The position numbers and the translations under genes were made by a program. This document shows positions 24,144 to 32,700 of a DNA stretch of 64,000 nt, piece after piece. This DNA is from Calditrichota bacterium (GTDB lineage: Bacteria > Electryoneota > RPQS01): NCBI GenBank assembly GCA_020637395.1, contig JACJWA010000001.1, positions 1,798,001 through 1,862,000 on the forward strand. The letters run 5' to 3'. Within the stretch, counting starts at the first letter, position 1; each line of letters starts with the position of its first letter. Below the pieces are notes generated by a model. That model was not told where the DNA came from and did no database searches. It worked only from the letters and a program-made list of their open reading frames with translations.

Positions 24144-24695
24144 ATGATCACAAATTCTCATACACAGAAGGTTTTGCGACTCACCATGAAAACTATTCTC
24201 TCCCTGATGCTTGCGACGTTCGTTCTCGCATCCACCGGTTGCGGACAGTCCGGCAGCAAGCAAGAGGCAGTCAAGGTTTCCGATGCCAAGAAATTGAATT
24301 TCACCTATCAGACGACCGACGGCCAGACTGTGGACGCGCGCCAGTACTATGGCAAAGTCGTGATCGTGGACATCTGGGATACGTGGTGCGGTCCGTGCAA
24401 GAAGGGCATTCCGCATTTCATTGATCTCTATGAAGAATACCAGGGTCAGGTGGAAATCGTTGGCCTGGCGTTCGGTCGCTACGGCGCGCCGAAGGTCAAG
24501 GAGTTTGCCGATCAGATGAAGATCAACTATCCGAACGGAATCTTCAGCGAGGAAGCCGCCGCGCAGTTCGGTCGTCCGCGCTCGATTCCGACGTGCTTCA
24601 TCATTGACAAGAATGGCGAGATCACGGAGACCGTGGTCGGCTACCGTCCCAAGGAGTTTTTCCAGGAGAAGATTCAGACTCTGCTGAAGTCGTAA
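24144..24695 (+). CDS. TlpA/ResA-like thioredoxin-fold lipoprotein
   Basis: The product is about 183 residues with a lipoprotein signal (LATFVLASTGC) and a thioredoxin fold. The redox motif WDTWCGPCKKGIPHF and the cis-Pro line RSIPTCFIID are the signature of TlpA/ResA periplasmic reductants. Such proteins reduce disulfides during cytochrome c maturation or envelope repair, which would suit a genome rich in multiheme cytochromes. The ATG at 24144 has GGGAG upstream; an ATG at 24186 is a shorter option. Thioredoxin follows 45 bases later. Confidence 0.85.
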   Translation: MITNSHTQKVLRLTMKTILSLMLATFVLASTGCGQSGSKQEAVKVSDAKKLNFTYQTTDGQTVDARQYYGKVVIVDIWDTWCGPCKKGIPHFIDLYEEYQGQVEIVGLAFGRYGAPKVKEFADQMKINYPNGIFSEEAAAQFGRPRSIPTCFIIDKNGEITETVVGYRPKEFFQEKIQTLLKS

Positions 24696-24740
24696 TCTTC
24701 CGAGACCGTTTATTCTGCAATATACTTTGGAGTTTATGCT

Positions 24741-25082
24741 ATGGCCAATGACGCTGCGACTGCGGTGCTGAAGGTGACGGATCAGTCCTTCGGCGAAATC
24801 GTAAAATCGAATAAACTGCTGGTGGTGGATTGCTATGCCGATTGGTGCGGCCCGTGCAGAATGATCGCGCCGATCGTGGAAGATCTTGCGAATGAGTATT
24901 CAGGCAAGGTTGCCTTTGGCAAGGTGGACGTGGATCAGTCCCCGGAAGTCAGCCGCCAGTTTCATATCAGCTCGATCCCCACGCTGTTGTTCTTCAAGAA
25001 CGGCGAAATGGTGGACCGGCAGATCGGCGCGCTGCCCAAGCACGCGCTGCAATCCCGCGTTGAGGCGCTGCTCGCAAACTAA
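24741..25082 (+). CDS. trxA: Thioredoxin
   Basis: This is a 113-residue cytoplasmic thioredoxin. The active site is YADWCGPCRMIAP with CGPC near residues 36-39, and the conserved cis-Pro line is ISSIPTLLFF. Length and sequence are those of ordinary TrxA, which reduces protein disulfides using thioredoxin reductase. TTGGAG precedes the ATG. A strong terminator follows. Confidence 0.97.
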   Translation: MANDAATAVLKVTDQSFGEIVKSNKLLVVDCYADWCGPCRMIAPIVEDLANEYSGKVAFGKVDVDQSPEVSRQFHISSIPTLLFFKNGEMVDRQIGALPKHALQSRVEALLAN

Positions 25083-25106
25083 GCCAAGTTCGTTTCTCAC
25101 TCTGAG

Positions 25107-25134
25107 AAGCCCCGTCTCCAACGGGGCTTTTTTT
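25107..25134 (+). terminator. Terminator of trxA
   Basis: AAGCCCCGT (25107-25115) and ACGGGGCTT (25121-25129) form a 9-bp stem with a 5-base loop, followed by TTTTT. It is a textbook intrinsic terminator. Confidence 0.95.
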
Positions 25135-25148
25135 GTTGGCACTTTCTA

Positions 25149-25176
25149 TTGACATTTCGACATTTCTTCTTATCGT
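25149..25176 (+). promoter_or_regulatory. Predicted promoter of the metzincin protease gene
   Basis: TTGACA at 25149-25154 and TATCGT at 25171-25176 are separated by 16 bases. The start would be near 25183, after the in-frame TTG at 25133 but before the ATG at 25200. Confidence 0.55.
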
Positions 25177-25199
25177 TTTATGGAGCAACAGCCGGAGGA

Positions 25200-27541
25200 A
25201 TGATGGTAGTTGTTTTTTTTTTGCACTTATTGCATTTTCCAGCAGCGCTTTTGCAGTGGGCGATGTCACTGTCGAGAGCGTTGACTTCTCGGTCGCGTCC
25301 GGCCAGTTCGAAAACGGTTCCGGACTGATCAACTCTGCATTGGTGAACTACGCCATCGAGTGGCAGGACCTTGATTCTTCTGGCTGGTATGTCAGTGATC
25401 AATGGCATTACGTTGACTACATTGGAGCTCTCCACCTCGCTTTTACCTATGTGGACAGCACAGGTCCGGGGGTCATTGAACCGATCTACTCCGACTGGAT
25501 GCAAAACACGAGCGGCGACCGATGGCCGTGCTCGTTTGGGACATGCGAAGAGCTGCTCCAGTTGGATACAGTTGCACAAATGCCGGATTCTGCAGACTCA
25601 ACCCACATCTGGGTGATACTGAATCGGCGCTTCCGGTCGGAGGGCTCTATCCTCCTGCCCTTGCCTCAAGGGGACCTGCGAGTGTACCTGGTGGGAGACG
25701 AGGTGACTTGGGACGAGATGTACGGACGCGAACGTCCTGCCGACTTTTGCGGCGGAAACGGCACACCGAGAATTGAGAGCTATTTCCAAACCGGATATCC
25801 GATTCTCAGAGACTACTTCAGTCAATTTATTGGCTATTCGATGATCCACGTGCTTGACTCTTGTGACGTCACAGTTCCTCGACCAGAGCCGATGCCCCCT
25901 CCCGAGCCCGGGATTCAGTTCTTGGGGTGGACTCTGCCGAATGAGACAGACGGAAAAGACTGGCTCCCTGTTCCGGGCGACACGATTGGACTGAAGTTTG
26001 GAATCACCTCTTCTTCGCCGGGGACAAATCAGAGACTTTCATTTCTGATCTGGGACATTTCCGCGTGGCAAGGCGAAGCCATGAACTACCCTGCGCCGCC
26101 TGTTCCAGCGCCCTGGCACACAGGGCATTACTTCAAGGAGCCCTATCCGGAAGACGGCTCGGCCTATGATTTTGATTTCTGGGTGGCTGATCCCAATCTA
26201 CTTGAGCTGCAAGTCATTGACTCGTTGACGCAGGAAGACGGCATCAACATGTTCAGCTACGAAGGGTATCTTCTCTTGCCCGACTCACTGCGTGATCGAG
26301 AGTACTCCCGCGAACCGCTTCGGCGATCACGCAAGACCATCATTGCGCGGACACGCAGCACGGTGTCCACCACTTTCACGCTGCGGTTGGTGGCGCGCGA
26401 CTATGCGGCTCACTGTCTCGTGACGCCGTTCTTGGAGTCCAACGGAAAGTCCAACTTCATGGCTTACAAGACGGGGTTGGAAGAGACGGTCAGTCATATC
26501 TCCGTGCCGCGTGACGAGGATGGGTACGAGTTGTACTCTCACAACGTCGGAGACTACCTTGCAGATGCCTGGGAAGAATTGGCCTTTCCCGGAGACCCGC
26601 TGAGAGAACACTGGCCGTTCTCGCATCCGGATTCGGTGATGGACACGACCGCGCAATATGAAGACGATGACCATCAATTGATTGGCAGAGGATTCGACGG
26701 CGATGATCTCCTGAACTTTGAAGAGTATCGCGGATTCTGGGTTGCCGCCGATTCAACCCAACCTCATGACACCGCCAACTACCACCACATCCGCTGCGAA
26801 CCCAAGTTCAAAGATGTCTTCGTCTATTTTCATCCGGCGCTGGAAGACTACCCCGAGGTCGTTGACTTCTTTGACGAAGTCTATCCGGGACATATCTACG
26901 AACTTGGCTCGGCGATAAAGGTTCATGTTACCGATTACTACAACAAACATGACTCATTGACTCACGTTCATCCTATTCGCCAGGTTAACAAGACTTCCTC
27001 CTTCTATCGCTGGAGTCACGTCAATGTGTTTCCCCCAAACTTCGTACCGAGCGACTCAATCTCCTATCTTGGGAGTACCTCCGAACTCAATGTCTGGGAC
27101 TTCGGCGAGAGCATCCCACAAGTGATAACCTTTTGGCCCTGGTCAAGAAACGCTGGAACATATCAGCCCTACCCTGCATGGACACGTCGAAAGACAGTAG
27201 GGGCTTCGTTCCCTCATTCGGAACCGATAGGCGTAGGTACGTATCCCGGCAACACCTACTACGTTGTTATCAATTTTGAACGATTCCGAGAATATCTGGC
27301 TTCGCCATACTACAGAGATGGGAGTTATCAAGATTGGCATGACGATGTTTTGGCTGCTTTGAAGATAACAATCGCCCATGAATTCGGCCATGCCGTGGGA
27401 TTAACGCACCCGCAGGGCAGCGAGCCACAAGATAGAATCATGGGAAACTTGCGCAGGATTCTTGGTACAGGAGAAATTGTCCCAAACAGCCCCACGTTTA
27501 CTCCTCAGGATAGGTCGCGATTCACCATTCGCGCGGAATAG
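25200..27541 (+). CDS. Secreted metzincin-type zinc protease, apparent frameshift in the signal peptide
   Basis: This is an exported protein of about 780 residues. The zinc site HEFGHAVGLTH (bases 27377-27409) is the metzincin HExxHxxGxxH motif, and an IMG Met-turn follows at about 27437. It is not close to a family I can name. The start is odd: GGAGGA precedes ATG ATG at 25200-25205, but that frame runs out of phase at a T10 tract (25213-25222). One more T would give MMVVVFFFALIAFSSSAFA, a perfect signal peptide, joined in frame to the rest. The long frame itself has only a TTG at 25133, inside the trxA terminator. A slippage site, phase variation or a sequencing error is possible. Its gene is followed 10 bases later by its partner. 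Confidence 0.75.
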
Positions 27542-27551
27542 GAGGACTACA

Positions 27552-28526
27552 ATGCCATCAGCTCGAAACACCCTTTCCACAATCGCAGCACTTGCATTGC
27601 TCTGCTGGGCAGCATTTGCCGATGTTTTGCCACCAACATTCGATGTCTATCCGTACTTCACAGAGCAATTTCCACTAAGACAAGTTTGGAAGCGAATGCT
27701 GCCTTCGCAAGCGTTGGACAACTCCAAACTGAATGCGTTCGTAAGAACCGAAGAGCAATTCGCACCCGGAATGCAGAGATACCCGAGGTCCACCTGCCTT
27801 ATGAGTGGGCTTAGTGACACGCTCATGATAAGAGTACAGTTCTTGAATCGAACTGATTCTAGCATTTCTTTGAACGGGATAGACCTTCACACATGGTTCG
27901 CTCCAAGACTGCACAAAACAACCGCAAACATTGTTACGGGAGCACCCACATTCGATTCTACAGATGTCTCCTATGACGCGCAACTCTGTTTTGACTCTTT
28001 GGACTTGTTTAATCCTCCGAAGACAATACTTGCAGGAAATCAATCTCATGTCATCGCGTATGACGTATGGGACTTGCCAGAAGGCGTTTGGGTCTTTTCG
28101 CTTGCACCCACAAACAAGTTTCCTGGCGATGTCAGTTTCGTGTACGATGGAATGGTTTTCGAGTACAGATTGCCTGAAGACGGGCAAGATAGCGTTAACG
28201 CCTGGCTTGGGCTTGCGGAGCGCCAGAAACGCTGCAACGACTTTGACGGGGCCTTCGACTGGATTGACCGGGCGATTGCGATCAATCCGCATTCCGTCCC
28301 CGCCTGGTGGACGAAAGCCAGCTATCACTTCTCGAACGGTGACAGCCTGTTGTGCTTTCAGGCCTACGATTCCGCATTCAAGTTTCTTGATCAAGAACTT
28401 GACCCGCTACTGCCTGACACAACAAACTCTGTGGAGCCCGTGGAACGCCTATATATGCGTGCCTTGAGACCAACCATGGAGACAGACAGGTACGGCGCGG
28501 AGCGCTACGGGTTCTGGCATAAGTAA
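27552..28526 (+). CDS. Exported protein with TPR-like C-terminus, partner of the metzincin gene
   Basis: The 324-residue product has a signal peptide ending CWAAFA. The N-terminal two thirds look beta-rich (VQFLNRTDSSISLNGIDLHTWFAPRL, YDAQLCFDSLDLFNPP). The last third has TPR-like helices (NAWLGLAERQKRCNDFDGAFDWIDRAIAINPHSVPAWWTKASYHFSNGD). No family is recognised. GGAGGA overlapping the protease stop precedes the ATG, so it is co-translated with the protease. It may be its binding partner or inhibitor, which is inference. Confidence 0.65.
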   Translation: MPSARNTLSTIAALALLCWAAFADVLPPTFDVYPYFTEQFPLRQVWKRMLPSQALDNSKLNAFVRTEEQFAPGMQRYPRSTCLMSGLSDTLMIRVQFLNRTDSSISLNGIDLHTWFAPRLHKTTANIVTGAPTFDSTDVSYDAQLCFDSLDLFNPPKTILAGNQSHVIAYDVWDLPEGVWVFSLAPTNKFPGDVSFVYDGMVFEYRLPEDGQDSVNAWLGLAERQKRCNDFDGAFDWIDRAIAINPHSVPAWWTKASYHFSNGDSLLCFQAYDSAFKFLDQELDPLLPDTTNSVEPVERLYMRALRPTMETDRYGAERYGFWHK

Positions 28527-28548
28527 TATGAGGTTCGCAACAAGCAAC

Positions 28549-28576
28549 AAAGCCCTGATCACTCGATCAGGGCTTT
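28549..28576. terminator. Bidirectional terminator
   Basis: AAAGCCCTGATC and GATCAGGGCTTT form a 12-bp stem with loop ACTC. T runs lie on both sides. It is shared by the plus-strand protease operon and the minus-strand racemase gene. Confidence 0.9.
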
Positions 28577-28604
28577 TGGTTCGTGCAGGGAATTGTCGGC
28601 GCGC

Positions 28605-29723
28605 TTAGGCCGGGAGCAGAGCCTCCGCACGTGCGTGCGGCTCGGGCAGCAGTACGCGGTCGGTGTAGCGATTGTTCATCAGGCGCACGAGCGCAGAGTA
28701 GTTCACGTCAAACTTCACAACGTCGCCGATGCTTAGACCCGCGTCATCCTCGCCCACATTCAGCACGGCCACGTCGCTCGACGCACCGGCCAACTTATAG
28801 TCCGGATTGCGCGGCACAAGCCCGCCGATGTCCGTATCCAATTGACCAACCGAAACAATCGCGCGATAGCCGCGGCGCGCCACCGATCCCTCGATGTCCG
28901 GCTGTTCGAAACTCGTTTCGAACGGCGTGATCAGACTCGTGTCGCCCAGGGGAATCAGGCTTTTCTCCTTAATCTCCAGCACCTCCGCTTCCAACGTGAT
29001 CGCGTCACTGCGCAATCCCGGCAGAATTCCGCCGCGCACCAAGTCCGTTCCCAAAAATACCGCTTCGCCAATCCGGAAGTGATTGATGCCCGAGGGCAAT
29101 CCGCTCTCCAGCAGGAGCGGCAGAGCCGACGACGCTCCGGCGGAAATCAAGGGAAGTTTCTTCTTGAATTTCAGCTCCAGCAACTCACGGTAGAGAGCCA
29201 ACTGCATGAACTGATCGGGATTCGGCACCGCACCGGACAGACAGCCGATGTTTGCGCCGATCCCCAGCACGCGAATGTTGGGCAGCGCCAAAATGTTTTC
29301 GTAGAATCCCACGAGATGACCGGGCAGAATGCCTTCGCGCAGATCACCCACCTCGATCATCACAATCACGCCGTGAATTTTGCCCTGCTTTTGCGCTTCG
29401 TCATTCAGCGCAATGATGATCTCTTCTTCGCTGTTCAAGCTCACGTCGGTCATCTTCACGATCTGCGGAATCGCCGCGTAGTGCGGCAGGCGCAAGTACC
29501 ACGTGCTGACTTCCGGCGCATGCTCGCGAATCGCGCGCAGATTGAACAGACGCGAATCCGCAAAGGCAGGCACTTGCATGTCCGCCAGCGCATTGAGTGT
29601 CTCACCGTGTCCGCACAGGGCTTTGGTGACCAACGCCCACTGCGCGCCGTGCGAGTGCATCCACCCGTCTATCAACCGGATGTTGTGATGCAGCGCCGCT
29701 CCGTCTATGGTCACGCGATTCAT
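28605..29723 (-). CDS. PLP-dependent amino-acid racemase (alanine/ornithine racemase-like)
   Basis: The 372-residue product has the fold-type III barrel of alanine racemases. The PLP lysine is Lys34 in VTKALCGHG, and the phosphate-binding region is near GINHFRIGEAVFLGTD. The order and the sequence EVGDLREGILP resemble the ornithine/lysine racemase (Orr, YhfX) group rather than Alr. It interconverts D- and L-amino acids in the cytoplasm; the substrate is uncertain. Its ATG overlaps the GNAT stop as ATGA. Confidence 0.85.
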   Translation of the reverse strand: MNRVTIDGAALHHNIRLIDGWMHSHGAQWALVTKALCGHGETLNALADMQVPAFADSRLFNLRAIREHAPEVSTWYLRLPHYAAIPQIVKMTDVSLNSEEEIIIALNDEAQKQGKIHGVIVMIEVGDLREGILPGHLVGFYENILALPNIRVLGIGANIGCLSGAVPNPDQFMQLALYRELLELKFKKKLPLISAGASSALPLLLESGLPSGINHFRIGEAVFLGTDLVRGGILPGLRSDAITLEAEVLEIKEKSLIPLGDTSLITPFETSFEQPDIEGSVARRGYRAIVSVGQLDTDIGGLVPRNPDYKLAGASSDVAVLNVGEDDAGLSIGDVVKFDVNYSALVRLMNNRYTDRVLLPEPHARAEALLPA

Positions 29724-30181
29724 CGGGCAAGCCTCATTTCTGCGTACTTGTTCTTGAATCCCAATCGCTCATAGAGCCGCTTGGCGGGATTGTCATAGTC
29801 CACGTGCAGCTTGATCGCGCCTTTGCACTCAGCGAAGGACCGCTCGATCAGTTGCGAGCCTACTCCCTTCCCGCGCAGTGCGGGATCCATGCTCACAAAC
29901 AGCAGCAGATTCTCGGGGACATAGCCGCCCATTCCCGTGTCGAGCATCAGCAAGGCTCCGGCAAGCTTTCCTTCCTGTTCAGCAAGCATCAAGAATCCGC
30001 CTTTCCCTTCTGCCTTTGAGAAGGCGTAGTCCAAGCCGCGACGAATATCCTCGGGACGATCGTGCCATGGCTTCATCGTATCGAAAAAGAAAGCCGTGAC
30101 TTGCTCGAGCGACGTCCAATGTGGGAGCTCTGAGGGCGAAGTTACTTTGTGAAAGCGAACATCTTGTGGCGACAGGGTCAT
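29720..30181 (-). CDS. GNAT family N-acetyltransferase
   Basis: The product is about 153 residues. SMDPALRGKGVGSQLIERSF is motif A with the acetyl-CoA-binding R/Q-x-x-G-x-G/A loop, and VDYDNPAKRLYERLGFKNKYAEMRL is the usual C-terminal part. The acceptor amine is unknown; being coupled to an amino-acid racemase, a D-amino acid is a reasonable guess. The ATG at 30179-30181 is preferred because the predicted transcription start at about 30208 leaves almost no leader for an upstream TTG at 30205. Confidence 0.85.
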   Translation of the reverse strand: MTLSPQDVRFHKVTSPSELPHWTSLEQVTAFFFDTMKPWHDRPEDIRRGLDYAFSKAEGKGGFLMLAEQEGKLAGALLMLDTGMGGYVPENLLLFVSMDPALRGKGVGSQLIERSFAECKGAIKLHVDYDNPAKRLYERLGFKNKYAEMRLAR

Positions 30182-30214
30182 GACAGCTAAATTGATTATT
30201 TTCAATACTTACAT

Positions 30215-30243
30215 AAGATAGCCCCTTGTTTCAACAAATGCAA
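30215..30243 (-). promoter_or_regulatory. Predicted promoter of the GNAT/racemase pair with a palindromic spacer
   Basis: Minus-strand TTGCAT (30238-30243) and TATCTT (30215-30220) are separated by 17 bases. The spacer holds the inverted repeat TTGTT-GA-AACAA at 30226-30237, a possible operator. Confidence 0.6.
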
Positions 30244-30352
30244 GTTGTTCATATAATACACTTACAAAGCACATACCTTGGCACAAGCCCCGAGTTTCGG
30301 GGAAGTTGAAGCGGGCCCCGCCTCGGGTAAGTCCCAAGCGTCCTCAAATAAA

Positions 30353-30376
30353 CGAGGCGCGGTTTCCCGCGCCTCG
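30353..30376 (-). terminator. Terminator of the secreted hydrolase gene
   Basis: CGAGGCGCGG and CCGCGCCTCG form a 10-bp stem with a 4-base loop. On the minus strand TTTATTT follows. It lies 23 bases after the hydrolase stop. Confidence 0.8.
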
Positions 30377-30399
30377 CCTCTTTCGAGCAGAAAGTCTGC

Positions 30400-32529
30400 T
30401 TAGTTCCGACGTGGGGTCACTTGAAAGAACTCCATCGGCTGATTGGACGCAAATGCAACGGTTGTTTGCGATGTCGAATAAAGGGGCACAGTCCATTGGC
30501 CATGCTCCGTTGCCGAGTAGATATCATACACATTCGCACCAAATACGGGCGTCCAGTTCAATCGAACACTGTCTCCTTCGGCTACAATGGTCAAGAGCGG
30601 CGGCGAAAGCGGACCGACGATTTCGTTGATGAACCACTCCGCATTCTCCGGAGTTATCTGAACGTGATCCTGATTGGCGACCGGGAAATAGAGCGAGTCG
30701 AAGGGCGACAGATCATAGAGATTCTGCGCTCCGGCGATGTCGAAAAACGGATCACTGACACTCAGGTCGAGCGCGCTAACCGACGGAATGAAACAATGCG
30801 ACGGATGCAGTGCGACAATGTCTCCGTACGGAGCGGGGACCGCAGCAAGCTCTTCCATCGTGGCAGTCAATCCGCCCGGAGCATTGTCCCAGGGCAGACA
30901 GGGAGCAATGTACACATCACGAAACTCGTCCGGTAGCGGCCAAATGAGATTGATTTCACCCTGCAAAACGCGTGTGTTCGCCGTATTGCTCACCGCCCAC
31001 ACGTTTCCGCGAATGTCCACAAGCAAGCTGTTGTACACCCAACTGATGATCTGCGCGCCCGGCAGGAAACCGCTGTTCTGCTGCGTGCTGCTGCCGTTAA
31101 TCACGGACACAAGCCGCGGCTGCGAGGGATAGTCTCCCAGTGCAACAAAATCGTTTTGCAGAGCGGCGAACATCGGATCCGGATGTGCCGTGCCGCTACC
31201 CGAAGAAGAGAGATGATAGAGCAAAAGCTGGCGCGGAGCCGGAGTCAGCAACGCATCGCGCGCTTCCGCTGCTTCGGCGGCTTGATCCGCGAAGAAATCC
31301 GCCCAGTACTGAATCCCGATGGGAATGTTTGCGCCGTTCTGCGGCGAATCCACCGAGATAAACAGCGACACATTGTGCGGAAGCGAGTTCGCTTCCATAT
31401 ACGTCAGTGCATAGCGCGTGGTGATTCCGCCCAGACTCGTTCCCACCATCACAACGGGTTCGAGTCCGCCAGTAGCTGAGTTGATCTCTTCAATCAATTC
31501 CTGCACCAGAAATGCGTTGTCCTGCACGTGTACTTGCGAATTGCCGTAGTTCAAAACCACCGCGTCGAATCCAATCGAGCGCAGGGTTTCGATCAGCATC
31601 TCCTGATTCATCAGATCGTAGAGCTCGTCCCAATTCAAACTGTTGGTCAGATCCAATCCTTCGACCAACACAACGGGTTTTGTGAGCAGACTGTGGCCCG
31701 GAGCCAGCAGGATGTAGGCTTCACCCGTAGCCGGAGTGCCCGAGAAGCTGTGACTTGCCGTCAACGCCCAAGTCTGATCCGGCGGCGGAGCATCCAAAGA
31801 GCGCACTTCGAATTTCGCGCGAGAGAACAACACGCTTCCGCCGGGAAGAGTGATGCGCGCAGTAATGATTTTCTCGCCAACTTCGGAGTACGACGCGCGA
31901 ATTGAAGCCGCGTGAGTCACTTCACGAAACCCAAGTCCATCCGCGAGATCAACTTCTATCTTCGACGGTGCTTCAAGATTCGAGTACAACTTGGTCGCCG
32001 GATCAATGGTGAACTCGACATCTGAACCGCGATATGTCCAGTCATGCAGAACCGACAGAGCGGCAACGCGCTTCGTTGTGAGAAGGCTTTCATTGACTCC
32101 CCTAACGCTCCCATCCTGATACTCGATCAGCTCATTCCGCCTCGTCTGATCTTCAACCTGCTGATAGTCAAACAGCAACAGCGATAGCGGATGTCGGCCC
32201 GATTGCTGTGCAGCGTGGCGCAGTTCCTGCAATTCGCGATAGCCGGGAATCGGACTCTCTGCAAGCGTCGCGTTCCGAAGTTCAAATGCGATCTGCTTCC
32301 AATTGTCATGCGAGACCGCCTCGACTCCAGACGAACCGTTAACTCGATCAATTCCAAAGAGCGGAACCACGAGATCGTATAATACCCCCGAAGAAAGCGG
32401 ACTCGTGCGAGTCGCACCAAAGCTGCTTTTTAGGTAGCTGTCCAGCTTCGCTGCCAACTCACTCCGAGTCGTTTCGCCCGATGCCAGAATCGGGACAACC
32501 GCCAACAGGATCAGTAACACTCTCTTCAT
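30400..32529 (-). CDS. Secreted alpha/beta hydrolase (lipase/esterase-like) with FN3-like C-terminus
   Basis: The 709-residue product has a signal peptide (LLILLAVVPILASG). From about residue 285 an alpha/beta-hydrolase fold begins (KPVVLVEGLDL), with the nucleophile elbow GTSLGG at 363-368 (Ser365) and Asp and His expected downstream. The substrate is unknown; the elbow resembles lipases and PGAP1-like esterases. The last 70 residues are an FN3-like domain ending MEFFQVTPRRN, similar to the end of the subtilase encoded upstream and not to the T9SS tail. Confidence 0.75.
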   Translation of the reverse strand: MKRVLLILLAVVPILASGETTRSELAAKLDSYLKSSFGATRTSPLSSGVLYDLVVPLFGIDRVNGSSGVEAVSHDNWKQIAFELRNATLAESPIPGYRELQELRHAAQQSGRHPLSLLLFDYQQVEDQTRRNELIEYQDGSVRGVNESLLTTKRVAALSVLHDWTYRGSDVEFTIDPATKLYSNLEAPSKIEVDLADGLGFREVTHAASIRASYSEVGEKIITARITLPGGSVLFSRAKFEVRSLDAPPPDQTWALTASHSFSGTPATGEAYILLAPGHSLLTKPVVLVEGLDLTNSLNWDELYDLMNQEMLIETLRSIGFDAVVLNYGNSQVHVQDNAFLVQELIEEINSATGGLEPVVMVGTSLGGITTRYALTYMEANSLPHNVSLFISVDSPQNGANIPIGIQYWADFFADQAAEAAEARDALLTPAPRQLLLYHLSSSGSGTAHPDPMFAALQNDFVALGDYPSQPRLVSVINGSSTQQNSGFLPGAQIISWVYNSLLVDIRGNVWAVSNTANTRVLQGEINLIWPLPDEFRDVYIAPCLPWDNAPGGLTATMEELAAVPAPYGDIVALHPSHCFIPSVSALDLSVSDPFFDIAGAQNLYDLSPFDSLYFPVANQDHVQITPENAEWFINEIVGPLSPPLLTIVAEGDSVRLNWTPVFGANVYDIYSATEHGQWTVPLYSTSQTTVAFASNQPMEFFQVTPRRN

Positions 32530-32568
32530 CGCTTCGTCTCGCTCTCTATAATTCTCGATTCACTCCAT

Positions 32569-32597
32569 AAGGTACGACCGCGACAACGAAAGCGCAA
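32569..32597 (-). promoter_or_regulatory. Possible promoter of the secreted hydrolase gene
   Basis: Minus-strand TTGCGC (32592-32597) and TACCTT (32569-32574) are separated by 17 bases. Both are weak matches. Confidence 0.35.
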
Positions 32598-32614
32598 TAG
32601 TTTTGAACAAGAAA

Positions 32615-32643
32615 ACAGCCCCCGGGTGCGTCCCGGGGGCTGT
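32615..32643 (-). terminator. Terminator of the subtilase gene
   Basis: ACAGCCCCCGGG and CCCGGGGGCTGT form a 12-bp stem with a 5-base loop. TTTTC follows on the minus strand. Confidence 0.85.
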
Positions 32644-32700
32644 CTGTTTCGCTCAATAACAGATACTTAGCGTATTCTGCTTTGGATCATGCCGTCCGCA

